Assembly (NCBI GenBank): GCA_016875555.1
Contig: VGPG01000001.1
Span: 41,451 to 105,450 of the forward strand
From: Chloroflexota bacterium
GTDB lineage: Bacteria > Chloroflexota > Chloroflexia > Chloroflexales > Roseiflexaceae
Direction: 5' to 3'
DNA: 64,000 bases
Shown: positions 51,361 to 60,179 of the stretch, one piece after another
How the letters are laid out: each line of letters opens with the position of its first letter
How positions within the stretch are numbered: position 1 is the stretch's first letter
Notes under the pieces: generated by a model
Databases searched by the model: none
What the model was told of the DNA's origin: nothing
What the model saw: the letters and a program-made list of their open reading frames with translations, nothing else
Translations under genes and position numbers: made by a program

Positions 51361-52527
51361 ATGACTGGATTTTTGGCAGATGCTGACATGCAGATGAACC
51401 GCATTGAACACCATCGTCAGCAAATAGCCACGTACATCGACATGACCAGCGCCAATCCAACCGCTCAGGGACTGCTTTTTCCTCCTGATATACTCCAAGC
51501 GGCAGCCAACAGCTACTGGGCAGAGCGTCACTACCAACCAGATGCGCGCGGCTTGGCTGCGGCTCGCATGGCCATCGCATCGTACTACTCAACACGCACT
51601 CCTGCCCTTGCGCTTGATCCTGACCACGATATTTACATCACGGCAAGTACGAGTGAGGCGTACGCCCTGCTCTTCGCCCTCTTGACCAACCCGGGTGATA
51701 ATGTGCTGGCACCTGCTATTTCGTATCCGCTGTTTGACTATTTGGCCGCCATGTTTCGTGTCGAATTACGCCCATACGCACTTGATATGCACCGTGGATG
51801 GCGCATCGACCCATGGCATCTTGGGCGTATCAGTGACGATCGCACGCGTGCCGTACTCATCGTATCACCGCACAATCCGACCGGACACGTCATCAAAAGA
51901 CCCCTCCCCGTACTCGAATGGACAAATGTACCCATCATCTGTGACGAGGTTTTTGCAGAAATGCCGTATGCGATTCCCTCAGTCCCACCACTTGCCACCC
52001 TCATGCCGCATCTACCCATCTTCACGCTGAACGGTATCTCCAAAATGTTTGCACTCCCTGACCTCAAACTAGGCTGGATTGCCATGACAGCTCACGCACG
52101 TGAGACCTATGCCGCACGCCTCGCCGTGCTCAATGACACGTTGCTCGGCGCCAATAGTCTCACCCAATCCATGTTGCCCCACATCATGCGCCATGGCATG
52201 CACTTTGTTGCCTCCCAACACCACCATGTGCGGCACAATCTTGACTTGGCCATGCATCTGCTCGCACAATCCCCAGTGCTCCGCGTACGACCACCCGACG
52301 CAGGCTACTATCTGTTTGTGGAGGTCTGCGCCGAACTCAACGAAGAGGAGCTCGTCATGCATCTCCTCAATCATGGTGTGCTGGTACATCCCGGATTTTT
52401 CTTCGGGAGCAGCACAGGATGCTACATCGTCATTTCATGTCTGGTCGAAACGACCCGTTTGGTCGAAGGTATCGCACACATGATTCGTGCACTTCACGCA
52501 CATCCTCACATAATCATGGCACAATGA
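51361..52527 (+). CDS. Class I/II PLP-dependent aminotransferase
   Basis: 388 residues from the ATG at 51361, with AAGGAT 6-7 bases upstream. Fold type I landmarks: YIDMTSANPTAQG, YQPDARGLAAARMAI, ITASTSEAYALLF, VLIVSPHNPTGHV, ICDEVFAEM and the lysine motif LNGISKMFALPDLKLGWIAM; the end GVLVHPGFFFG is typical of alanine/aspartate-type enzymes. Substrate cannot be assigned. The upstream neighbour is divergent. Confidence 0.9.
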   Translation: MTGFLADADMQMNRIEHHRQQIATYIDMTSANPTAQGLLFPPDILQAAANSYWAERHYQPDARGLAAARMAIASYYSTRTPALALDPDHDIYITASTSEAYALLFALLTNPGDNVLAPAISYPLFDYLAAMFRVELRPYALDMHRGWRIDPWHLGRISDDRTRAVLIVSPHNPTGHVIKRPLPVLEWTNVPIICDEVFAEMPYAIPSVPPLATLMPHLPIFTLNGISKMFALPDLKLGWIAMTAHARETYAARLAVLNDTLLGANSLTQSMLPHIMRHGMHFVASQHHHVRHNLDLAMHLLAQSPVLRVRPPDAGYYLFVEVCAELNEEELVMHLLNHGVLVHPGFFFGSSTGCYIVISCLVETTRLVEGIAHMIRALHAHPHIIMAQ

Positions 52528-52539
52528 GCGTGTTGTTTT

Positions 52540-52548
52540 TGCTATAAC
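52540..52548 (+). promoter_or_regulatory. Extended -10 element TGCTATAAC
   Basis: TGn-TATAAC 30 bases before the LOG-family ATG, one base off the nonamer seen at 10321 and 45264. Confidence 0.5.
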
Positions 52549-52577
52549 ACAACGCATACAAAGGAGTACATACCACT

Positions 52578-53315
52578 ATGAATCGGACCACTGCTGACGA
52601 ACAACTCCTATTACAACCACACAAAAACGACGCGTTCAACCGCACTGACACGTGGCGTGTGCTACGCATCATGAGTGAGTTTGTTGATGGATTCGATGAT
52701 TTGGCCGATGTAGGGCCCGCCGTAACGATCTTCGGCTCAGCGCGCATCAAGCCCGAGGATGACTTGTATCAAGCCACTGTTGACACCGCACGCCTCATCG
52801 GTGACGCCGGTTTTGCAGTCTTTACGGGTGGTGGACCCGGCATCATGGAGGCCGGCAATCAAGGGGCACGTCGTGCCGGTGTACCATCGATTGGTCTCAA
52901 CATTGAACTGCCATTTGAGCAACATGTGAATCCGTTTGTGAGCAAATCGCTCGAGTTTCGCTACTTTTTTGTGCGCAAAACATTGCTCGTCAAATACTCG
53001 TCAGCATTTATCTGCTTCCCCGGCGGATTCGGCACACTTGACGAACTCTTCGAAGCCGTCACCCTCGTTCAGACCGGTAAAGTCCACAACTTCCCGATTA
53101 TTTTGTATGGCTCCGCGTATTGGGGTGGCCTCATCAGCTGGCTGCGCCACAGTGCCGTGGCCATCGGCGCACTCAGCGAGGCCGAGTTGTCATTACTACA
53201 GGTTGTTGATACTCCAGCAGCAGTACGCGACATCATCGTCAGTGCCGAGGCTGAACGTATTGCCCGTGAAGAAGCCGCATATAGTGCGTTGGTTGAGGCC
53301 ACCAAAAAGGCCTAA
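52578..53315 (+). CDS. LOG-family protein (nucleotide 5'-monophosphate phosphoribohydrolase-like)
   Basis: 245 residues. The Rossmann core has TIFGSARI, TGGGPGIMEAGNQGARRAG with the catalytic region, and CFPGGFGTLDELFEA. These PGGxGTxxE proteins release free bases such as cytokinins from nucleotides. AAGGAG precedes the ATG. The N-terminal 35 residues (RTTADEQLLLQPHKNDAFNRTDTWRVLRIMSEFVDGFD) fit the longer TIGR00730-type subgroup. Confidence 0.93.
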   Translation: MNRTTADEQLLLQPHKNDAFNRTDTWRVLRIMSEFVDGFDDLADVGPAVTIFGSARIKPEDDLYQATVDTARLIGDAGFAVFTGGGPGIMEAGNQGARRAGVPSIGLNIELPFEQHVNPFVSKSLEFRYFFVRKTLLVKYSSAFICFPGGFGTLDELFEAVTLVQTGKVHNFPIILYGSAYWGGLISWLRHSAVAIGALSEAELSLLQVVDTPAAVRDIIVSAEAERIAREEAAYSALVEATKKA

Positions 53316-53324
53316 TCCATCCAA

Positions 53325-54071
53325 TCATACAGGGTCTTGCGTGTGTGCATCCGTGTCATTCTGAATGTCACTTTGCCACTGTTCGAGCCACGTAATTGCT
53401 GATGCCAATCGTGTCTCTGGTAGTTGGCGATATGAATAAATCTGAAAGACACGCACCAACCCAATAAATATCCCCAGATAATCGTTCCGCTTCGTGAGTT
53501 GCGCCGACGTCATCGCCGTTTGTCGCGCCGTCTTGACCATCTGTGTGGCACCAGCATCGGCCAACTGTATGTGATCGGGCATCACATCTGCATCAGCCTG
53601 TTGCGATAGTTCGCGTTCACCGAGAAGCTGGTGACGCGCCAATGCGGCCACCTCGTGCGCCTGCACGTATGCCTGCTCAATGGCAGATTGATGATATCGA
53701 TCCGGGACCATACCATCTTGTGCAGTTGCACCATTCGGTTTAAATTGCTGCCACATCACGGATGCTGACTCTGATTGCCACTGCGCCAAAGCCGAACCTG
53801 CTTTGGACGGCAGTGTGCACAACCAGAACGGCAATAAATCGACGCGTAAGCACAACGCAGGTCGGCGCGTGCCGTCATCGTCAACAAGCCACATCGGCTT
53901 AAGCCCTTGTGCCAGTACCGGAATGCGTCGCAAGGCACGCTCGTAACTCGCCGGTGCAAGATCGAGTCGTTGTAGCACGCGTCGTACCGGAATATACTGT
54001 GCGTTTGGATCAACGCCTAATACCGTCAATATATCGCTGGTCGCATATACCGGTGTGCGGATGAGTGACAT
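53325..54071 (-). CDS. Phage antirepressor-like protein (P22_AR_N-type N-terminus)
   Basis: 248 residues from the ATG at 54071, with AAGGAGC upstream. The first 85 residues (QYIPVRRVLQRLDLAPASYERALRRI, then RRPALCLRVDLLPFWLCTL) resemble the P22 antirepressor N-terminal domain; the rest is helical and unrecognised, with KRNDYLGIFIGLVRVFQIY. No other phage gene is nearby and flanking genes are housekeeping, so this may be a domesticated regulator or lone remnant. Family call moderate, function unknown. Confidence 0.65.
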   Translation of the reverse strand: MSLIRTPVYATSDILTVLGVDPNAQYIPVRRVLQRLDLAPASYERALRRIPVLAQGLKPMWLVDDDGTRRPALCLRVDLLPFWLCTLPSKAGSALAQWQSESASVMWQQFKPNGATAQDGMVPDRYHQSAIEQAYVQAHEVAALARHQLLGERELSQQADADVMPDHIQLADAGATQMVKTARQTAMTSAQLTKRNDYLGIFIGLVRVFQIYSYRQLPETRLASAITWLEQWQSDIQNDTDAHTQDPV

Positions 54072-54101
54072 ATGAGGTGCTCCTTGAACGCAACATTCAC
54101 A

Positions 54102-54110
54102 TGGTATGAT
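54102..54110 (+). promoter_or_regulatory. Extended -10 element TGGTATGAT upstream of larC
   Basis: TGn-TATGAT, with a TTGAAC 15 bases before the TATGAT; 43 bases before the larC ATG. Confidence 0.45.
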
Positions 54111-54153
54111 ACATGGCAATGAAGCAGTCTGTATGCGAGATTCTACCCCACCT

Positions 54154-55317
54154 ATGAGCAAAGTCATCTACTTCGACTGTTTTTCGGGCATCAGCGGCGA
54201 CATGATTCTCGGTGCCCTCTGCGATGCAGGTCTAGATGTTGCACAACTGCGTGCAATGCTCAACACCTTGCCCATCAGTGCATGGTCGATAGACGCAACT
54301 CGCGAAGTCCGTGGATGGTTGTCCGGCACACGTATGCACGTGGTTGCGCCTGAGCAAGATACGCATCGGCATTTGCACGACGTCACTGCCATCATCAACG
54401 CCGCTACGCTACCCGCCCATGTCAAATCGCAAGCCATTGCGGTCTTTACGCGGTTGGCAGAGGCCGAGGCGCACATTCATGGCGTCACGGCCGAAGAAGT
54501 CCACTTCCACGAAGTCGGAGCACTTGATGCGATTGTCGACATTGTAGGGATTGTTGCTGGCCTCGCACTTCTTGATATTGAACACGTGTATGCGTCACCT
54601 CTTCCTCTGGGGAGTGGTTGGGTGCGTGCGGCACACGGCGACATTCCTGTTCCTGCGCCGGCCACGTTGCGCCTGCTCAGCGAGGCCAACGCACCGATTA
54701 TCCCCGACCAGGCCAACTTCGAATTAGTTACCCCCACCGGAGCTGCAGTAGTAGCAACGCTCGCACAGTTCCGACGTCCAGCCATGCACCTTGAGCGCAT
54801 CGGGTATGGGTTCGGCAAAAAAAAGACCGAACGACCAAACGCCTTACGCGTCTGGATTGGCACAGCGCAAACCCCGGTTGAACACGTGCTCCTCATCGAG
54901 TGTAATATCGACGACCAAACACCTGAGCAACTTGCATACGTTTGTGAACGTCTGATGCATCATGGTGCACGTGATGTATGGCAAACTGCCATCACCATGA
55001 AGAAAGGTCGCGCAGCCGTGCAACTCTCGCTCTTGTGTGATGCCGACCGCGAGGCGAATCTCGTTGATCTGTTAATGCGTGAAAGCAGCACATTGGGCAT
55101 CCGCCGTCAGTTCGTAGAACGCCACGTTGCCGAACGCGATATTCAGTCCGTCCACACCGCATATGGGTTGATTCGTGTTAAGCACAAACGCTGGCACGGC
55201 AAACGAATTGCATCGGCACCGGAGTACGAAGATTGTGCACAGGCCGCCAAAGCACACGAAGTCCCCATCCAGCAGGTCTATCACGCAGTACATCTGGCCC
55301 TCAGTACACAACCATAA
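54154..55317 (+). CDS. larC: LarC nickel-insertion (nickel-pincer cofactor) protein
   Basis: 387 residues. IYFDCFSGISGDMILGALCDAG at the start, HLHDVTAIINAA, the HFHEVGALDAIVDIVG metal-site region, SPLPLGSGWV, PVPAPATLRLL, TPTGAAVVATL and the later IECNIDDQTPEQLAYV are all LarC/DUF111 motifs. LarC makes the nickel pincer cofactor of lactate racemase and relatives. Here the protein is one unbroken frame, unlike the frameshifted larC1/larC2 of Lactobacillus. larA, larB and larE are not in the window. Start is uncertain: an ATG at 54133 is also possible. Confidence 0.93.
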   Translation: MSKVIYFDCFSGISGDMILGALCDAGLDVAQLRAMLNTLPISAWSIDATREVRGWLSGTRMHVVAPEQDTHRHLHDVTAIINAATLPAHVKSQAIAVFTRLAEAEAHIHGVTAEEVHFHEVGALDAIVDIVGIVAGLALLDIEHVYASPLPLGSGWVRAAHGDIPVPAPATLRLLSEANAPIIPDQANFELVTPTGAAVVATLAQFRRPAMHLERIGYGFGKKKTERPNALRVWIGTAQTPVEHVLLIECNIDDQTPEQLAYVCERLMHHGARDVWQTAITMKKGRAAVQLSLLCDADREANLVDLLMRESSTLGIRRQFVERHVAERDIQSVHTAYGLIRVKHKRWHGKRIASAPEYEDCAQAAKAHEVPIQQVYHAVHLALSTQP

Positions 55318-55457
55318 CTCGGTCGTAACTCACACATGTTGTTTTTCGTGTATACTGACGGCATCCACTGTGTTGTGTATCATGTTGCCTTACCGTCAAT
55401 ACGCTGTGGTGCACACATCGCACACATGTCGCATGACGGCACTCTAGGAGGAACGCT

Positions 55458-56447
55458 TTGGAGTTGTTACAAACGATTAAAAACCGCATGGCACTTGTCT
55501 TCCCCGGTCAGGGATCACAATACGTTGGCATGGGCAAGCTGTTGTACAGCGTGTCACCTGCCGCACGGCGAATTTTTGATCGAGCTGACCAGGTGCTCGG
55601 ATTCTCGTTAAGCACACTCTGTTTTGAGGGCCCTCAAAGCGAACTCGATGACACCATCAACGCGCAACCTGCAATTCTTACGGTCAGCATTGCGTGTCTC
55701 GACGCACTTCGTGAGCGTCTCAATCCGCTTGGCATTACCGTCATGCCGGCCATGGTGGCTGGACATAGTCTTGGTGAATTTACCGCCCTCGTGGCCGCCG
55801 GATCACTGGAATTCGACGAAGCTCTCCTGCTCGTGCGTGAACGTGGTCGCCTCATGAAAGAAACATCCATTGAGCGCCCGGGTGGCATGGCAGCCGTGAT
55901 TGGACTTGACGAGCACCAGCTCCGCGAAGTCGTCAATGAGGCCCAATCACTCGGCGTAGTCACACTGGCCAACTCCAATTCACCCGGCCAAACCGTCCTC
56001 TCCGGTGAAGTCGAAGCCCTTACCCGCGCCATGGAGCTTGCCAAGGCTCGCGGCGCCAAATTGGTTCAACGCCTTGCCGTCTCAATCGCCTCCCATTCAC
56101 CCTTGATGCAACATGCGGCCAATCACTTTGCAGAGCTCGCTAGTCGCGCCAATATGCGCCCACCAATGATGCCCCTCATCGCCAATATTAGTGCGTCAAT
56201 GTTGCATAGCGTCGAAGAACTCCGCACCGAAATCACCGGTCAACTCACCCGTCCCGTGTTGTGGACTGGTAGCGTCCAGACCATGGTCGAACAAGGTGTC
56301 GAAACATTCATCGAGCTCGGGCCGAAACAGGTCCTCTCCGGGCTGATTAAGCGCATCAACACCCAAGTACAAACCATCAGTCTTTCGGACGTTGAGATTG
56401 TCAAGTTGTTGTACCCCAACGACAACGAAGCATTCGCAACTGCATAA
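55458..56447 (+). CDS. fabD: Malonyl-CoA:ACP transacylase
   Basis: 329 residues starting at TTG 55458: AGGAGG lies exactly 6 bases upstream, while the first ATG (55491) has no site. FPGQGSQYVGMGKLL, the active-site AGHSLGEFTALVAAG, NSNSPGQTVLSGE and FIELGPKQVLSGLIKR are complete. It moves malonyl groups onto acyl carrier protein at the start of fatty-acid synthesis. fabF follows 15 bases after, forming a two-gene operon. Confidence 0.96.
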   Translation: MELLQTIKNRMALVFPGQGSQYVGMGKLLYSVSPAARRIFDRADQVLGFSLSTLCFEGPQSELDDTINAQPAILTVSIACLDALRERLNPLGITVMPAMVAGHSLGEFTALVAAGSLEFDEALLLVRERGRLMKETSIERPGGMAAVIGLDEHQLREVVNEAQSLGVVTLANSNSPGQTVLSGEVEALTRAMELAKARGAKLVQRLAVSIASHSPLMQHAANHFAELASRANMRPPMMPLIANISASMLHSVEELRTEITGQLTRPVLWTGSVQTMVEQGVETFIELGPKQVLSGLIKRINTQVQTISLSDVEIVKLLYPNDNEAFATA

Positions 56448-56462
56448 CACAGAGGGACCCCC

Positions 56463-57701
56463 ATGCGTCGAGTTGTGATTACCGGAGTGGGGGCAGTTAC
56501 CCCACTTGGCAACGATATGCACACCACCTGGCACGCGCTTCTCGCCGGTCAGAGTGGTGTGGCCCCAATTACCCGCTTTGATGTCAGCGATTATGCCGTG
56601 CGCATTGCCGGCGAAGTCAAGGATTTCACCCTTGATCCGGCCGTCGACCCACGTGAAGCCCGTCGCTCCTCGTTATACGTACGCTATGCGCTGAACGCCT
56701 CACTTGAAGCGCTCCGCCACGCTCAACTCGACCCACAAAGCATGGATCGTGAACGCCTTGGCGTCATCTACGGCACTGGCGCAGGTGGTATCGACTTGAT
56801 TGGCGATAATGTCGAAATTCTGCGCGACAAAGGCACACGCCGTGTTGCGCCGACGCTCATCGCCAATATGATCGATGACGCCGCCTCCGGTTATATTGCC
56901 ATCCAAACTGGTGCCCTTGGCCCAAATATGGCAATTGTTGCTGCCTGCTCAACGGGTGGCCACAATATCGGTGAAGCCTACGAAACCATTCGACGTGACG
57001 ACGCAGACGTGATTATTGCCGGTGGCGCCGAAGCGCCGATTGTCCCTGTTGTCGTCTCTGCCTTTACCAACATGCGCGGCCTCGCCGGCGACAACGATAC
57101 CCCGGGCTACGCCTGCAAACCGTTTGATCGTCGTCGTGATGGCTTTGTCTTGTCAGAGGGCGCTGGCGCCGTGATTCTCGAAGAACTTGAGCACGCCAAG
57201 CGCCGCGGTGCTCCTATCATCGCCGAGGTGATTGGCTACGGCAACAGCAACGACGCCAAAGATATGATTGCCGCAGGCGAAGATGGCGCAGGTCCAGCTC
57301 GTGCCATGAAAATGGCTATCCGCAAAGCGGGCATTGCACCCGACCAAATCGACTACGTCAACGCTCATGGGACTGGCACACCGCTCAACGATATGGCCGA
57401 GACTCGTGCCATCAAAAGCGTATGTGGCGATCATGCCTACAAGCTCGTGATCAACTCATCAAAATCAATGCTCGGCCACATGATGGGCGCAGCAGGAGCC
57501 GTCGAACTCATCGTTGCCGCGTTGAGTGTGCACCATGGTGTGGTGCACCCCACCATCAACCTTGAACAATCTGATCCCGATTGCGACCTTGACTATGTGG
57601 CAGGAATTGCTCGTCATGCCCCTATCAAGATTGCTCTTTCAAACTCAATTGGATTGGGTGGCCATAACTCAGCCGTCATCGTGCGCAAATTCGAGGGCTA
57701 A
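56463..57701 (+). CDS. fabF: 3-oxoacyl-[acyl-carrier-protein] synthase II
   Basis: 412 residues. VVITGVGAVTPLGND, catalytic cysteine in IVAACSTGGHNIG, the histidines of DYVNAHGTGTPLND and SKSMLGHMMGAAGAVE, and NSIGLGGHNSAVI match KAS II. The loop after the nucleophile reads CSTGGHN instead of the usual CATGTHA, a modest change next to the active site. It elongates acyl-ACP with malonyl-ACP. Last in the fabD-fabF pair; a terminator follows. Confidence 0.95.
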   Translation: MRRVVITGVGAVTPLGNDMHTTWHALLAGQSGVAPITRFDVSDYAVRIAGEVKDFTLDPAVDPREARRSSLYVRYALNASLEALRHAQLDPQSMDRERLGVIYGTGAGGIDLIGDNVEILRDKGTRRVAPTLIANMIDDAASGYIAIQTGALGPNMAIVAACSTGGHNIGEAYETIRRDDADVIIAGGAEAPIVPVVVSAFTNMRGLAGDNDTPGYACKPFDRRRDGFVLSEGAGAVILEELEHAKRRGAPIIAEVIGYGNSNDAKDMIAAGEDGAGPARAMKMAIRKAGIAPDQIDYVNAHGTGTPLNDMAETRAIKSVCGDHAYKLVINSSKSMLGHMMGAAGAVELIVAALSVHHGVVHPTINLEQSDPDCDLDYVAGIARHAPIKIALSNSIGLGGHNSAVIVRKFEG

Positions 57702-57714
57702 ATTATCATCTACA

Positions 57715-57750
57715 CACAAGGGGGCAGGCGCTTACGCCTGCCCCCTTGTG
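57715..57750. terminator. Bidirectional terminator between fabF and gatD
   Basis: CACAAGGGGGCAGGCG-ctta-CGCCTGCCCCCTTGTG, a 16-bp perfect stem between convergent genes; it abuts the gatD stop. Confidence 0.9.
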
Positions 57751-57751
57751 T

Positions 57752-58492
57752 TTATGCAACACATCGTTTGAGCATTTGTGTGTGTGCATAGAACTCGTTG
57801 GTATCGTCGAGTGGCGCCAAATCACCACGTCCATAACGACGCATAAGCGCTAATCGCACCAAATAATCGGCAAAATGTGGGTTTTTGGGCAACAGTGAGC
57901 CATGCAAGTAACACCCGAATGCGTTGTGCGCACGAGCACCCTCACTGGCATCTTCACCGTTGTTCCCATGACCGACTAGCACACGACCAATTCGCTGTGC
58001 GCCACTCCCTACATATGTACGACCGCTGTGGTTTTCGAAGCCAATTAATGTACCAGGCGCACCATCCGCAAGCGACCAGTCTAGTTCGATTGCCATGTTC
58101 CCAATCAACCGCCGACTCCCACCAATCGTGTGCACATCGAGCGCCCCAACGCCAGGGAGTTTTTCACCAGCATGCGTCAAAAAGTAATTCCCCAACAGTT
58201 GATACCCGCCACAAATGGCCAGGGTTACGAGCCCATCAGCGATGGCCGCACGCACCTCAACACCTTGACGTTGCACGAAGTCATCGGCAATTAAGGCTTG
58301 CCCACTATCTTGCCCACCGCCAAAGAACACCATGTCATAGGTTGGCCATGCCACGGTTGTACCTGGATGTATGGCGTCGACCATGACCTCGATACCACGC
58401 CACATACACCGCCGCACCAACGTGATAATGTTCCCGCGGTCGCCGTATATATTCATTTGTGCAGGATAAAGATGTGCGATTCGCAAATGCAT
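57752..58492 (-). CDS. gatD: GatD-like glutamine amidotransferase (lipid II isoglutaminyl synthase subunit)
   Basis: 246 residues. IAHLYPAQMNIYGDRGNIITL at the start, FFGGGQDSGQALI, the nucleophile in TLAICGGYQLLG, GFENHSGRTY and the histidine motif FGCYLHGSLLPKNPHFADYL match GatD. GatD supplies ammonia to MurT, which amidates the D-Glu of lipid II. In most genomes murT is adjacent; here the upstream neighbour is the DnaA-box region and no murT is seen. A related CobQ-type role cannot be fully excluded. Confidence 0.88.
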   Translation of the reverse strand: MHLRIAHLYPAQMNIYGDRGNIITLVRRCMWRGIEVMVDAIHPGTTVAWPTYDMVFFGGGQDSGQALIADDFVQRQGVEVRAAIADGLVTLAICGGYQLLGNYFLTHAGEKLPGVGALDVHTIGGSRRLIGNMAIELDWSLADGAPGTLIGFENHSGRTYVGSGAQRIGRVLVGHGNNGEDASEGARAHNAFGCYLHGSLLPKNPHFADYLVRLALMRRYGRGDLAPLDDTNEFYAHTQMLKRCVA

Positions 58493-58549
58493 GCCGACCT
58501 CCTGCTATGCCCTCGGTGCGTTATCATCGATCTACCAATTTGCCCCTAT

Positions 58550-58838
58550 TATCCCACAATATCCCACACATAATGTGGGATATTGTGACTATCCCACGCT
58601 TTTCCCCCGGTTTTCCACCTGTTCATGTGGGATATGTGGATAACTAACCCACATAGTAGATTGTGGGTTATTGTGGGATACGTTCGATTTCTCGCATCTG
58701 AATCATGGATGTGGGTTATTGTGGGATTCACAAGTTATCCACATTTTTCACATCCACCACAAAACGCGTTTTACCGCATCAGAAAGCCAATCTGCGATAA
58801 TGTGGGATAACTTGAGTTATCCACATATTGTGGATAAC
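58550..58838. other. DnaA-box cluster, candidate replication origin
   Basis: This gene-free stretch (gap 58493-58925) has four perfect TTATCCACA boxes: 58635-58643 (reverse), 58735-58743, 58817-58825 and 58829-58837 (reverse). About ten close variants of the form TATCCCACA, TGTGGGATA or TGTGGGTTA also occur, for example at 58550, 58560, 58574, 58590, 58626, 58662, 58672, 58710, 58720 and 58801. The last two perfect boxes form a near-palindrome at 58815-58839. Divergent genes flank it. Box density is far above chance. It could be oriC, or a DnaA-titrating or regulatory site. Confidence 0.75.
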
Positions 58839-58925
58839 TTTTTTCGTAAGATCGTCTACGCAACACTCAGCACGCACTCATGAAAATCAGATTACAATAG
58901 ACACAAGGGGAGCAGGGGGGGCGAC

Positions 58926-60170
58926 ATGCGTATACTACATCTCGCAGACTTACATATCGGTGTCGAGAATTACGGACACTTTGATGCATCGCATGGGATG
59001 CATACGCGTTTGATGGATTTTTTAGCGCGCCTCGATGAAGCCATTGATTATGGCATAGCCTCTCACGTTGATTTGGTGCTGATTGCTGGGGATATGTTCA
59101 AAAATCGCGACCCTCAGCCACGGCATCAGCGCGAATTTGCGAACCGCATACGACGCCTCTACGAAGCAGATATTCCCGTGCTGATGATTATTGGCAACCA
59201 CGATACCGCACCAGGTCGTGACACAGCAAATTCAGTATCAGTATACGAAGGTCTACAATATCCGGGTGTCACAATCGCAAAACGCCTTGAAGTGCACCGC
59301 TTTACACGTGCCCACGGTAATGTTGCAATCATTTGTGTGCCGTGGATTATGCGCGAGATTTTTTTGAGTAACAATGATGCATTGCGGAATGCCCCAATCA
59401 GTGACCAAGAAACCGTCATGATTCAGGTGATTGAGCAATTCATCAGCTCGCACGTTGCCATCTTACAAGCCGAAGATGCTCAACGTCCGATTATCGTCAC
59501 CTTCCACGGGACAGTCAGTGGAGCAGTCACCGGATTTGAACGGCAGCTGACACTCGGCAAGGATCTTCAACTTCCACAGTCAGTGCTCACGCCGACCGGA
59601 GTTGATTATGTGGCACTCGGGCATATCCACAAGCATCAAGTGCTTCGACAACAACCACCAATGATATATGCGGGCAGTCTTGAGCGCATCGACTTTGGTG
59701 AAATCAGCGAGAAGGCCAAAGGATGCGTTCTCGTGGAGTTCACCGGTCGCACAGCCTCGTGGACCTTCAAACCACTTGCTGCACGTGCCATGGTCATCGT
59801 TGAACTCGATTTAACCACGACAGCAACACACATTACTGAGCGCGTCGAACTCGATATCGAACGACGATCCAACCTCAAAGATGCAATTGTGGCAGTACAA
59901 CTCACCCTGCTCCCCGAACAGAAACCTCTCCTGAGCCTTACGCGTATCCGCCAAAAACTTGAACTTGCAGGCGTTGCGCACATCGCACGCATCGTGCGCA
60001 TCACGCCCGAAGAAAAACGTGCCCAAGAAGCCGATGTGACCCATGATGCCGATATCCCAACTCCGAGCCAAGCACTTGCTCGCTATCTAGGCAAAACCGA
60101 CTATTCCACGCACGAACGCGACGAGCTATTGTCACTTGGTAACCACATTATTGATTATTGCGATACATAG
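58926..60170 (+). CDS. sbcD: SbcD/Mre11-type DNA exonuclease
   Basis: 414 residues; ATG preceded by a purine-rich AAGGGGAGCAGGGGG. The metallophosphoesterase motifs are in order: LHLADLHIG, IAGDMFKNR, MIIGNHD, IIVTFHGTVSG and LGHIHKHQ. With the ATPase SbcC/Rad50 it processes DNA ends and hairpins. sbcC is not adjacent in this window. It lies right next to the DnaA-box cluster and ends 9 bases before the start of the next gene. Confidence 0.92.
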   Translation: MRILHLADLHIGVENYGHFDASHGMHTRLMDFLARLDEAIDYGIASHVDLVLIAGDMFKNRDPQPRHQREFANRIRRLYEADIPVLMIIGNHDTAPGRDTANSVSVYEGLQYPGVTIAKRLEVHRFTRAHGNVAIICVPWIMREIFLSNNDALRNAPISDQETVMIQVIEQFISSHVAILQAEDAQRPIIVTFHGTVSGAVTGFERQLTLGKDLQLPQSVLTPTGVDYVALGHIHKHQVLRQQPPMIYAGSLERIDFGEISEKAKGCVLVEFTGRTASWTFKPLAARAMVIVELDLTTTATHITERVELDIERRSNLKDAIVAVQLTLLPEQKPLLSLTRIRQKLELAGVAHIARIVRITPEEKRAQEADVTHDADIPTPSQALARYLGKTDYSTHERDELLSLGNHIIDYCDT

Positions 60171-60179
60171 GTGACATCA

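Noticed and set aside
58549..58883. Short open frames in the DnaA-box region (e.g. 58671-58883)
   Set aside because: They translate the repeated boxes and have no ribosome-binding sites; the region is better read as non-coding.
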